64,000 bases of DNA, from contig NZ_CP087999.1 of assembly GCF_021044625.1 (NCBI RefSeq), forward strand, positions 1,381,001 through 1,445,000. The letters run 5' to 3'. A model generated the notes under the pieces. It was not told where the DNA came from. It saw only the letters and a program-made list of their open reading frames with translations, and did no database searches. The translations under genes were made by a program, and so were the position numbers. This DNA is from Geomonas sp. RF6. Its GTDB lineage: Bacteria > Desulfobacterota > Desulfuromonadia > Geobacterales > Geobacteraceae. Positions 37,035 through 44,423 of this stretch are shown piece after piece (the stretch's first letter is position 1; each line of letters starts with the position of its first letter).

Positions 37035-39896
37035 ATGTCGCATATTCCTGCACATAAAGATGTTCGCAACTGGCCCAAGCCGCTCCTGATAGCAGCAGTT
37101 GTCTTTCTGGTGGCAGCGGCCACCTCTGCGGCACTGGTCTGGCGCATCGAGGAGAGCCGCCTCAATGAAAGACGCGCCGCACTCGGCACGCTGGCTGGTG
37201 CACATGCCACTGCACTCCAGCTCAATATCGAGAGATCTTTTTCTGCTAGCTATGCGCTTGCGGCCCTGGTGCGGCAGGGGAACGGGACCGTGCGTGACTT
37301 CGAATCTGTCGCGAGGGAAATGCTTGCGTTTTATCAAGGAGTAGCTGCGCTGGAGCTGGCACCGAGAGGCGTTGTACGCCAGGTTGTACCCCGTGAGGGT
37401 AATGAGGGGGCGATCGGGCATGACCTGCTGAAAGATCCTCAACGAGACCGCGAGGCATTGCTGGCAGTGCAGACCGGTAAGCTCACCCTGGCGGGGCCAT
37501 TCAATCTCATGCAGGGGGGATTTGGAGCTGTGGCCCGTCTCCCTGTATTCCTTGATTCGGGCGACGGCAACCAGAAGTTTTGGGGCTTTGTCTGCGTTCT
37601 GATCCGCTTTCCACAAACGCTCGATCCGGCACAGCTGGCAACGCTAACACGGAGGGGGCTGGCGTATGAGCTGTGGCGCAATGAACCGAAGAGCGGAAGA
37701 AAGCAGATCGTAGCCTCCTCGTCCGGTCCGCTGTGGAACCCGGTGCACAGAGCTATAGAGCTGCCGAACAGCAGGTGGGTTCTTAGCGTAGCTCCGTCGG
37801 GAGGGTGGGGTGACCCGTTGGGAATGTCGTTGATGGTGATTACCGCGATCACCTTCAGCCTCCTTCTGGCATGGCTCACAAAGCTCCTGATGGAGGCGAA
37901 GCTGAATCAGGCGGGACTTGAGACTCTTGTAGAGGAGCGCACCGCCCAGATCAGGGAAAGCGAAGAGCGTCTTCGCAGCCTTGCCGACAATCTCCCTGAC
38001 AGCTACGTATACCGCTACACCCGCGAAAACGAGGCACCCCGATTCCTCGAAGTTTCTGCGGGGGTCGAGAAGATCCACGGCGTGACGGTTGACGAGGTGC
38101 TGCACGATGCGCGGGCCCTGCACGGCCAGGTCAACGAGGATATACGTGCCGCTTTACTGGAAGCGGAGCATGCCAGCACCGCAGCACTGGCAGATTTCCA
38201 CTTGGAGGTGAGTTATGCCGCAGCCGACGGGAGAAGCCGATGGCTGCAGCTGCATTCGCGTCCGCGTCGGCAATCATCCGGTGCCATCGTGTGGGATGGG
38301 GTTGCTACCGACATCACCGCACGTAAGGAAATGGAGTCCGCCCTTCGCGCCGAGCGGGATTTCTCCGACGCTGTCCTCAATACCCTCCCAAGCATTTTCT
38401 ACATGTTTGATACCGATCTGAAGCTTCTGCGCTGGAACAGGAGATTCGAGGAGGTGACCGGATTCGATCCGGCGCAGTTGACAGGGATGGGCGCCCTCGA
38501 CTTCTTCTCCGGGGAAGACCGCGAACGCGTTGCCGCCCGGATTGCTGAGGTATTCGAGCGCGGTGAGGCCGACGTGGAAGCCACTTTTTCGTTGAAGGAG
38601 GGCACCAGCAGAGCCTATTACCTCACCGGTGTCAAGCTGCACACCAGAGAGGGGGATTGTCTGGTCGGCGTAGGGGTTGATATAACTGAGCACCGAGCCG
38701 CCAAGGAAGCTGCCGAAGCGGCTAACTCCGCAAAGAGCCAGTTCCTTGCCAACATGAGTCACGAGCTGCGCACCCCGCTGGCGGGCATGCTCGGCATGCT
38801 GCACCTTGCGCTGCAGGAAGACGTTGCTCCAGCCACCCGGCAGTACCTCGAAAAGACCGTCACCTCCGCACGTGCGCTGCTGCGTATCCTCAACGACATC
38901 CTCGACATGACAAACATCGTAGCAGGGAGGCTCGCCATCAAGGAGGAACCGTTCCTGCTGCGGGAGTGCCTCTCCGAGGTGATCGAGATCGTCTCATTCG
39001 ACGCCGAGCGAAAGGGTCTTCCGATCGTCCTTTCGGTTGAGGCCGGAGTGCCCGAAGCAGTGGTCGGCGATCAGGTGCGGCTGCGCCAGGTTCTTCTGAA
39101 CCTGGTCGGCAACGCCGTGAAATTTACAGAGAATGGGCGGGTAGAGGTACGCGTCGCGAGAGCAGGGAATGCCGCGGGAGGCAAAAAGAAGATCTCCTTC
39201 TCCGTCACCGATACTGGAGTCGGCATCCCGGAAAGCAAGAGGGACCTGATCTTTCGTCCCTTCACCCAGGTCGATTCCTCGTACAGCCGCAGCTTCGGCG
39301 GCTCCGGGCTGGGGCTTGCCATCAGCAGCCAGATCGTACAGCTTTTGGGGGGGAGCATCGACTTCGAGAGCACAGAGGGAAAAGGGAGCACCTTCTGCTT
39401 CATCATACCGCTGGCAGAGGCGGTGGCGGAAAGTGTAGCCGCGCAGGATAGAGCCATTCACCCTTCCGAGACACCGCCCCGTGCTGCAGGAGATGGGAAA
39501 GGAGCAGAGCTTCTGATTGCAGAAGACGATCCGACGGTGCGCGACGCCCTCCGGAAAATCCTCACCATGTCAGGGTATGACGTTCAGGTCGCGGAAGATG
39601 GACAGGAGGCGCTTGAGAAGTGGCAAGAGGAGCATCCCGACTTGATCTTGATGGACATCCAGATGCCGAGGATGGACGGCTTCGAAGCAACTCGCGCCAT
39701 ACGGGAAGAGGAGACCGTCCGCGGAGGCCACATCCCCATCATAGCGGTTACCGCGCATGCACTAAAAGAGGACGAGCGAAAATGCTTGGCCGCGGGAATG
39801 GACGCCTACATCAGCAAGCCGGTAGACGTACGGCGGGTTCTGGCGCTGATACGTCAATTCGTGACGAGCGAGACGGTGGGGGCAACCTTCGAATAA
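37035..39896 (+). CDS. Hybrid sensor histidine kinase: CHASE, two PAS, HisKA, HATPase, receiver
   Basis: 953 aa from the ATG at 37035 (ACGGAG 10 nt upstream); a GTG 144 bp earlier is in frame but gives a non-family leader. TM1 is at about 15-37, a CHASE-type periplasmic domain at about 60-255 (GVAALELAPRGVVRQVVP) and TM2 at 264-285. PAS domains are at about 310-430 and 440-550. HisKA has His576 in ANMSHELRTPLAGML. The ATPase has N-box NLVGNAVKFTENG and DTGVGIPES, GGSGLGLAIS. The receiver has EDD and phospho-acceptor Asp874 in LMDIQMPRMDG. The ligand is unknown and no partner regulator is adjacent. Confidence 0.92.
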   Translation: MSHIPAHKDVRNWPKPLLIAAVVFLVAAATSAALVWRIEESRLNERRAALGTLAGAHATALQLNIERSFSASYALAALVRQGNGTVRDFESVAREMLAFYQGVAALELAPRGVVRQVVPREGNEGAIGHDLLKDPQRDREALLAVQTGKLTLAGPFNLMQGGFGAVARLPVFLDSGDGNQKFWGFVCVLIRFPQTLDPAQLATLTRRGLAYELWRNEPKSGRKQIVASSSGPLWNPVHRAIELPNSRWVLSVAPSGGWGDPLGMSLMVITAITFSLLLAWLTKLLMEAKLNQAGLETLVEERTAQIRESEERLRSLADNLPDSYVYRYTRENEAPRFLEVSAGVEKIHGVTVDEVLHDARALHGQVNEDIRAALLEAEHASTAALADFHLEVSYAAADGRSRWLQLHSRPRRQSSGAIVWDGVATDITARKEMESALRAERDFSDAVLNTLPSIFYMFDTDLKLLRWNRRFEEVTGFDPAQLTGMGALDFFSGEDRERVAARIAEVFERGEADVEATFSLKEGTSRAYYLTGVKLHTREGDCLVGVGVDITEHRAAKEAAEAANSAKSQFLANMSHELRTPLAGMLGMLHLALQEDVAPATRQYLEKTVTSARALLRILNDILDMTNIVAGRLAIKEEPFLLRECLSEVIEIVSFDAERKGLPIVLSVEAGVPEAVVGDQVRLRQVLLNLVGNAVKFTENGRVEVRVARAGNAAGGKKKISFSVTDTGVGIPESKRDLIFRPFTQVDSSYSRSFGGSGLGLAISSQIVQLLGGSIDFESTEGKGSTFCFIIPLAEAVAESVAAQDRAIHPSETPPRAAGDGKGAELLIAEDDPTVRDALRKILTMSGYDVQVAEDGQEALEKWQEEHPDLILMDIQMPRMDGFEATRAIREEETVRGGHIPIIAVTAHALKEDERKCLAAGMDAYISKPVDVRRVLALIRQFVTSETVGATFE

Positions 39897-39901
39897 ACAT
39901 C

Positions 39902-39990
39902 TCTGGGGTCAGGCTTTGCATTTGGGGATTTGTTGATCCTCCACGGTTCAGAGAGGCACCAAATCCCGAAATCCAAAGCCTGACCCCGCA
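39902..39990. repeat. Palindromic repeat, GGGGTCAGGCTTTG family, copy 1
   Basis: The left arm TCTGGGGTCAGGCTTTGCAT and right arm ATCCAAAGCCTGACCCCGCA, with further pairing of TTTGGGGATTTG and CAAATCCC inside, form a long hairpin just after the kinase stop codon. Confidence 0.85.
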
Positions 39991-40082
39991 GATCAACACC
40001 GCGCCTTATTGTAGTCCTCGTGACTAGAAAAAGACCTGCAGCCGTTATCATTCCTCCAGACCTTGAGATCCACAAGACCATC

Positions 40083-40176
40083 TCTGGGGTCAGGCTTTGC
40101 ATTTGGGGATTTGGTTGTAGGGCTACGGTTTAGACGAGGCGTCAAAAACCACCCGATGCAAAAGTCTGCCCCCGAC
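40083..40176. repeat. Palindromic repeat, GGGGTCAGGCTTTG family, copy 2
   Basis: The left arm is identical to copy 1 over TCTGGGGTCAGGCTTTGCAT; the right arm (GCAAAAGTCTGCCCCCGA) is degenerate. It ends about 75 bp upstream of the HTH fusion gene. Confidence 0.75.
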
Positions 40177-40252
40177 GACACCCCTGATGATAAGAAGCGG
40201 CCAGCCGGAAGAAAATTGATCGGCGTTGGCAAAGATGCTAACCTCAGTGCAC

Positions 40253-40540
40253 ATGAACTACACCGTCGAGTACTTCCACAAACGCGTCAAAGCCGAGATC
40301 GAGGGCCGGCCTGTGGGGATACTGGAATACGCCCTGGCAAGGGAAATTCTTGCTGCCCGCGCGCGAGTCGGTCTCTCGCAAGAAGCCGTAGCCGAGAGGA
40401 TGGGCACGACGAAGAGTGCCGTATCGCGTCTCGAAGCCGTCGGGAAACACGCGCCTTCCCTGACGACCCTGAAGAAGTATGCCCGCGCCGTAGGCTGCCA
40501 TCTGGAAATAAGACTGGTTCCCGAGAAATCGAACCAGTAA
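40253..40540 (+). CDS. HTH antitoxin with a toxin-like N-terminus (probable toxin-antitoxin fusion scar)
   Basis: 95 aa from the ATG at 40253; an ATG at 40235 is an alternative and neither has a good ribosome site. Residues 28-95 are an XRE/HigA-type antitoxin (ALAREILAARARVGLSQEAV, TTKSAVSRLEAVGKH, LEIRLVPEKSNQ). Residues 1-27 (MNYTVEYFHKRVKAEIEGRP) do not look like an antitoxin start but like the start of a RelE/HigB-type toxin. Such toxin genes normally lie just upstream of the antitoxin, so an internal deletion fusing the two is the simplest explanation. Toxin activity is surely lost. DNA binding may remain. Confidence 0.65.
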   Translation: MNYTVEYFHKRVKAEIEGRPVGILEYALAREILAARARVGLSQEAVAERMGTTKSAVSRLEAVGKHAPSLTTLKKYARAVGCHLEIRLVPEKSNQ

Positions 40541-40594
40541 AAGGTCGAGGCTTTCTGCCGCCCCCCCTTCACATTTGCTACATTTAAACAGCAA

Positions 40595-40620
40595 GAGGGC
40601 CGGTCTGATGACCGGCCCTC
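40595..40620. terminator. Bidirectional terminator between the HTH gene and tRNA-Ser
   Basis: A perfect 11-bp stem GAGGGCCGGTC / GACCGGCCCTC with a 4-nt loop, followed by TTGTTT. It ends the tRNA transcript on the minus strand and the HTH gene on the plus strand. Confidence 0.85.
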
Positions 40621-40630
40621 TTGTTTAAGT

Positions 40631-40718
40631 TGGCGGAGAGGTAGGGATTCGAACCCTAGGTACGTTTCCGTACACCTGATTTCGAGTCAGGCACCATCGA
40701 CCACTCGGACACCTCTCC
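40631..40718 (-). tRNA. tRNA-Ser (anticodon CGA)
   Basis: 88 nt including an encoded CCA. Acceptor stem GGAGAGG / CCTCTCC with discriminator G, anticodon arm CCTGA-CTCGAAA-TCAGG (anticodon CGA), a long class II variable arm (GTGTACGGAAACGTACC) and T-arm TAGGG-TTCGAAT-CCCTA. It is the integration site of the adjoining element. Its 5' half through the anticodon loop is part of a 43-bp direct repeat found again at 58286-58328. The present 5' half and upstream promoter are therefore supplied by the element. Confidence 0.96.
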
Positions 40719-40720
40719 GT
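40678..40720. other. attL, 43-bp direct repeat
   Basis: Perfect 43-bp match to 58286-58328. It covers the tRNA-Ser 5' half from 2 nt before the mature end through the anticodon loop; the flanking bases differ on both sides. Confidence 0.92.
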
Positions 40721-40827
40721 ATGTTGACAACTCTACGTTTTACTAAAAATCCCGTTAGGTTAGCTCTTCCACCTTCACTCAGGATGTGTTGCCAGCTTTC
40801 GCTGTTTGTCGCCTTTTTTGCACCGGA

Positions 40828-40848
40828 AGTGCACCATCAGTGCACCAT
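40828..40848. repeat. Putative integrase arm-type sites, left pair
   Basis: Two copies of AGTGCACCAT at 40828-40837 and 40839-40848, offset by exactly 11 bp, so they face the same side of the helix. A third partial copy (TTGCACCGG) is just upstream. Confidence 0.6.
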
Positions 40849-40899
40849 TATTCTGTAGCTCTCAGCGGCCACCTAGACGGCAGGCGCAACGGAATCAGA

Positions 40900-40928
40900 A
40901 TCATAGCGCATTTTAGGCCAAAACTCAA
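40900..40928 (-). promoter_or_regulatory. Probable element-borne promoter for tRNA-Ser
   Basis: On the minus strand, TTGAGT (40923-40928), a 17-nt spacer and TATGAT (40900-40905). The spacing and much of the surrounding sequence (CTTGAGTTTTGGCC) match the displaced host promoter at 58398-58426. Transcription would reach the tRNA 5' end about 180 nt downstream. Confidence 0.65.
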
Positions 40929-40986
40929 GCTTATGTTTTCATCGAAGCCTGACGGAATGCGGCTTTTGGGGTTCTAAGGGCTCGGA

Positions 40987-41032
40987 TCTCTCATGATAGA
41001 TTTGCGGCTTCATGCAAATATATCTTGAGAGA
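40987..41032. other. Long imperfect hairpin
   Basis: TCTCTCA-TGATAGATTTGC pairs with GCAAATATATC-TTGAGAGA around an 8-nt loop: about 17 paired bases with one mismatch and small bulges. It could be a structured RNA, a replication or transfer signal, or a protein site of the element. Confidence 0.5.
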
Positions 41033-41102
41033 CCGAACGAGGCGAAGCCTCGGAATTCATAACTGATTACGCCAAGCAGCAGCCAACTCGTCCTTCAACC
41101 GC

Positions 41103-41133
41103 ACTGCACCATTGCAACCCTCCACTGCACCAT
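41103..41133. repeat. Putative integrase arm-type sites, second left pair
   Basis: Two copies of ACTGCACCAT at 41103-41112 and 41124-41133, offset by 21 bp (two helical turns). They differ by one base from the AGTGCACCAT sites. Confidence 0.5.
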
Positions 41134-41521
41134 TCACCGTCAATACCCATAGCTACCCCCCAAAGGGGCCACGGAGCGCCAAGGATCATCCATGCGTGCA
41201 CATCGATGTTCATCAGTGACCTGCTGCCACAGGTCGGATAGATTGCTACCACCACGATATTGTGAGGGCATATATAGCAAAGGCTATATTTCCACCACTA
41301 ATTGCCACGCAAAGCCTCTAATTATGGGCTACTGCGCAGGCTTTCCCATCCCCCCAAGCCTTACCAGTAGCGCGATGCGCTGCAACCCACTAATTTTATT
41401 CAGCTTTTAAATTGCAGTCACACAGCTTTGGTGGCACTGTCGGTTTTGGCTTTTAGAAGTGGAGAAACGAAGGATTTTTTCGTAAGGTTGGTTTTCCTGC
41501 GCGGAGGGCGTCGATGGTGAG

Positions 41522-41851
41522 TCAGCGGGAGACTTTGCAGATGGCAATCAACTGTTGTAGTGCTACTAGCTCCGTCCTGGGCAGCTTCGCCATGTTCTGC
41601 ACGAACTTGTATCCATTCTTCATCAGGGCACTAAGCTCCTCATGCATCTTGAACATGACCGGAAATGTCACTTTATGATTTTCCAAGCGACCATAGATGA
41701 TCCTGTATATCTCCATACTGCATGGTCCACATATCACCGTCACTGCTGAATCCCTTGCTGGCGTAAAGCCTGTCCTTTCCAACGTCCCATACTTGAGGCC
41801 ATGAACGATATCACCTTGCCTCATCCACTTACCGCAGAACTCGCATTTCAT
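41522..41851 (-). CDS. Zinc-finger hypothetical protein of the element
   Basis: 109 aa. The start ATG at 41851 overlaps the TAA stop of the upstream RadC-like gene by one base (TAATG), indicating translational coupling. Two CxxC pairs are present: CEFCGKW at the N-terminus and VICGPCSMEIY at about 41-44. Together they can bind one zinc. The rest is helical. No known family recognised; a DNA-binding or RadC-partner role is a guess from coupling. Confidence 0.75.
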   Translation of the reverse strand: MKCEFCGKWMRQGDIVHGLKYGTLERTGFTPARDSAVTVICGPCSMEIYRIIYGRLENHKVTFPVMFKMHEELSALMKNGYKFVQNMAKLPRTELVALQQLIAICKVSR

Positions 41852-42357
41852 TAGATGACCCCTCCTTCCACAAATGAGTAATGGTGGTCACCGACGATAA
41901 TATGGTCCAGCACCTTGATACCAAGTATCTCCCCTGCCTCTATGAGCTTCCTTGTGACTTGGATATCTTCCGCGCTCGGCGTAGAGTCTCCGGTCGGATG
42001 GTTATGGATGAGAATCAAGGCGGCTGCCGATGAGAGCAGAGCTGTTTTATATACCTCTCTGGGGTGGACAATCGTTTGGTTCAAGCTCCCTATGCTGACG
42101 ATATCAATGGCTGCGATGCGGTTCTTACCGTCGAGGTGGATAGCCATAAAGTACTCCTTGGTCTCCTGCCTGAGGAAGCTGAAGGTGTCATAGATCTGGG
42201 ATGGAGAGGTATACCTAGTCCGAGGGTTCAGGTAGTTCCCAACTGGCTCCCTTACCGTCAGTGTCTCGTATACCGCCTTGATTGTCTTGAACTTGAGCGG
42301 TCTCGGTTTAGGGTCAGCAAATTCCATGGGTCCGAATAGGGTGTCTACTACTGGCAT
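41851..42357 (-). CDS. RadC-like JAB-domain protein
   Basis: 168 aa. The JAMM/MPN+ metal motif is complete: His118 and His120 in IHNHPTGDSTPSAED with Asp131, and an upstream Glu in the KEYFMAIHLDG strand. The helix-hairpin-helix part of chromosomal RadC is absent, as in plasmid and island copies. Such genes are common on integrative elements. Their activity (possibly a nuclease or peptidase) is unsettled. It is followed by a coupled zinc-finger gene. Confidence 0.88.
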   Translation of the reverse strand: MPVVDTLFGPMEFADPKPRPLKFKTIKAVYETLTVREPVGNYLNPRTRYTSPSQIYDTFSFLRQETKEYFMAIHLDGKNRIAAIDIVSIGSLNQTIVHPREVYKTALLSSAAALILIHNHPTGDSTPSAEDIQVTRKLIEAGEILGIKVLDHIIVGDHHYSFVEGGVI

Positions 42358-42371
42358 GGCTACTCCTCCTT

Positions 42372-42719
42372 TTAGATTAGGCAGTTAATTAACTTCTCGA
42401 CTATCCGCTTGGGTGACAGGTGCTCCCATTTAGCGCCAAGGGTTTCCTTGATATCCTTCGGGGTGTGCATATAGAAGGTGTTGATGGGGTCCGGCTCTGG
42501 TGCCATGAAGGCGTGAAGGCCCATGGTCCCAAGGGCCTTATTGATAGTCAGTACATAGAGGGCGATGCTCTGAGTGAAAACGTGGATGGTATCGTGGGTA
42601 CCTCCTTGGAATTGGTAATTGTTACCTCCATGATCGAGGATGAGGCTGTTAATGTGGATGCCGTTGCTGTCGTCGTCCTGGCTGGTGAAGAGCTTAATGG
42701 TGGGCTTGATCGCGGTCAT
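42372..42719 (-). CDS. Hypothetical protein of the element
   Basis: 115 aa from the ATG at 42719, with AAGGAGG 6 nt upstream. Features are TIKLFTSQDDDSNGIHINSL near the start, GGNNYQFQGGTHDTIHVF in the centre and a C-terminal helix KRIVEKLINCLI. No signal, TM or known motif is visible. It lies 14 bp upstream of the RadC-like gene and overlaps the small zinc-ribbon gene by 26 bp at its start. Confidence 0.65.
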   Translation of the reverse strand: MTAIKPTIKLFTSQDDDSNGIHINSLILDHGGNNYQFQGGTHDTIHVFTQSIALYVLTINKALGTMGLHAFMAPEPDPINTFYMHTPKDIKETLGAKWEHLSPKRIVEKLINCLI

Positions 42720-42840
42720 GGTTTCCTCCTTGTGATGTGATAATCCGAATGGTCCCGACCCTGCACTTGAGGCAGGTATCATCAGGTGGGTAATAGTCTT
42801 CATAGACGGCACCACATGTGCCGCATCGGAATAAGGCCAT
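42694..42840 (-). CDS. 48-aa zinc-ribbon protein
   Basis: Starts MALFRCGTCGAVYEDYYPPD at 42840 with GGAGGA 6 nt upstream. CxxC (RCGTCG) and CxxC (TCLKCR) pairs are spaced as in rubredoxin-like or zinc-ribbon knuckles. The last 8 codons overlap the next gene out of frame, and its ribosome site lies inside this coding region, which suggests coupling. It is probably a real small gene of the ardC-radC block. Confidence 0.7.
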   Translation of the reverse strand: MALFRCGTCGAVYEDYYPPDDTCLKCRVGTIRIITSQGGNHDRDQAHH

Positions 42841-43005
42841 AGCGGGTCCTCCGTACTTATGAATTGAGGGGTTAGTATGGGTTGAACTTAGAAATGGGCT
42901 TGTAGGGCAAATTTGGAGCTTGCTTGATAGTCTTTGCGAGGAGAGTTAATGAGAGTTACTGCTTAATGGCGATTTTCATAAGGTGGGGATTACAGCGGGG
43001 AGTCC

Positions 43006-43896
43006 TTATTCTGCGGAGTCTTCAGCTTGGTCGACTTCACCTCCTTTTCGGTGGAGGATATAGTCGCTACTCTTTTGAGCCTGGGCTGCGGCCATCACCA
43101 ACATCTTCTTGTCGTCCTTGAGAGCCTTCAACCAACCTCGGATATAGGCAGCGGAATTCACGATGGTCCCCTGCTCGATACCGGCAATACCACATAGGAA
43201 TGCAGCGCCCATCTCAGCTACCAGTTCTTCCTTCGAATAGGAATGGCTGCCGAAAAAGGAAGGCTCCAGTATCCCCTTTCGGCCAACTCTGGAAGCGTGT
43301 CCTGTTGCATGGGTAAGCTCATGGAATACTGTGCTGTAATATTCCTCTGGTGACTGGAAGGCTGAGGGTTCCGGTAGTCTGACGTAATCCAACATGGGGC
43401 TATAAGAGGCTTCGTTACCACCATGTCTAATGTCCGGTCTTAATGGCATACCGGCTATGATCTGCTCTGCTCTCTCGATGGGAGTGAATGGGTTGATGAT
43501 GTTCTCAGGTGATGGTGGCGATGGTATCCCTTCTACCTGCTCCAAGTTGAACACCGAGTAGTACCTGAGTAATGGCACCTTGCCGTTACTGGTATCCTCC
43601 GCATCATCACCATCGGCATCCTTGCGGTCGATCCACTTCCAGAAGATCACCGGAGAAGACTTCTCTCCTTTACGGACATGCCCCCCCTTCTCTGTTGCCT
43701 GCTTGAATGTCAACCAGTACGGAGATCCATAAGTCATGCAGCCGAGAAGAAAGATGTTGATTCCTCTGTACTCCTTGCCACTTACCAGATTTTTCGGCAC
43801 ATTAGCCTCTGCATTCCATGTTTTCCTCCATGGCACCGTACCAGCTTCCAGAAGCTCCGTGATCCTCGCATTGATCACATCATAGGTCTTACACAT
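43006..43896 (-). CDS. ArdC-like antirestriction protein
   Basis: 296 aa. The N-terminal ssDNA-binding (DUF1738) domain has VPWRKTWNAEANVPKNLVSG and YRGINIFLL, with KGEKSSPVIFWKW at 77-89. The C-terminal zincin-like metallopeptidase domain has His192-Glu193-Leu-Thr-His196 (FHELTHATGH) and a downstream EELVAEMGAAFLC. ArdC proteins protect incoming DNA from host restriction and are typical of mobile elements. A fragment of a second ardC is at about 46325-46422. Confidence 0.9.
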   Translation of the reverse strand: MCKTYDVINARITELLEAGTVPWRKTWNAEANVPKNLVSGKEYRGINIFLLGCMTYGSPYWLTFKQATEKGGHVRKGEKSSPVIFWKWIDRKDADGDDAEDTSNGKVPLLRYYSVFNLEQVEGIPSPPSPENIINPFTPIERAEQIIAGMPLRPDIRHGGNEASYSPMLDYVRLPEPSAFQSPEEYYSTVFHELTHATGHASRVGRKGILEPSFFGSHSYSKEELVAEMGAAFLCGIAGIEQGTIVNSAAYIRGWLKALKDDKKMLVMAAAQAQKSSDYILHRKGGEVDQAEDSAE

Positions 43897-43971
43897 GCTC
43901 CTTCTCCTTCTAGCGGCTTACCTCTTATTGTCGGGCTTCTCCGATTGGTCCGACTTGGTAGCCTTTGAGAC

Positions 43972-44007
43972 AAAAAAAGAGGCACATCCGATGTTGGACA
44001 TGCCTCT
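43972..44007 (-). terminator. Terminator on the minus strand before ardC
   Basis: Stem AGAGGCA / TGCCTCT with inner TCC/GGA pairing, followed on the minus strand by seven T residues. It ends the 45806-44135 transcription unit just upstream of ardC. Confidence 0.8.
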
Positions 44008-44134
44008 TGATTTAGGAGGGTGGGGTAGGAAAATGATTGCAATTGACTTCTACATATCTAATCTCGGTCTTGGTCTGTGGGTATTATTTTGAACTGATAT
44101 ATGTAACATTATCGTATTATAGAATTAATAACTA

Positions 44135-44377
44135 TCACTTCGGTGGTGGAGTACCAAACCTGACAGGAGCATAAGGATCATAAGGGATATAGACTTTTCC
44201 ATCGAAACCCACTCTTGCAGATCCACGAACTTTCTCGTAATAGTCTCTTTGCTGTTGTTCATTCAACTCGCTGGCTTTTTTCTCTTTATACTTCTGATGA
44301 AATTGAGGGATAGCAAAGCCAGCACCGACTAATGTGGTCACACCTATTACCAGTAGAAAAATCTTCAAATCATTCAA
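44135..44377 (-). CDS. Small single-pass membrane protein, unknown
   Basis: 80 aa. One N-terminal TM helix (KIFLLVIGVTTLVGAGFAIP) is followed by a basic/polar helix (QKYKEKKASELNEQQQRDYY) and a Pro/Tyr-rich tail (VYIPYDPYAPVRFGTPPPK). No known family. It is the last of three AT-rich genes reading the same way, and a terminator follows. Confidence 0.6.
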   Translation of the reverse strand: MNDLKIFLLVIGVTTLVGAGFAIPQFHQKYKEKKASELNEQQQRDYYEKVRGSARVGFDGKVYIPYDPYAPVRFGTPPPK

Positions 44378-44423
44378 TTGTAACCTCCATCATGCAGTAT
44401 AATTATTCTCTAGATTGTCGAAA

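Larger units (their letters stand above)
40721..41521. other. attL-proximal non-coding region of the element
   Basis: About 800 bp with no supportable gene. It holds the probable new tRNA promoter (40900-40928), two sets of AGTGCACCAT-type repeats (40828-40848 and 41103-41133) and a long imperfect hairpin at 40987-41032. Downstream of that is another short stem, CGAGGC-GAA-GCCTCG, near 41037. Confidence 0.7.

Noticed and set aside
41270-41350. Possible c-di-GMP (GEMM-like) riboswitch in the element
   Set aside because: AGCAAAGGC and ACGCAAAGCC echo the conserved GEMM segments, but the GAAA tetraloop and receptor helix are not convincing and no gene follows on the plus strand.
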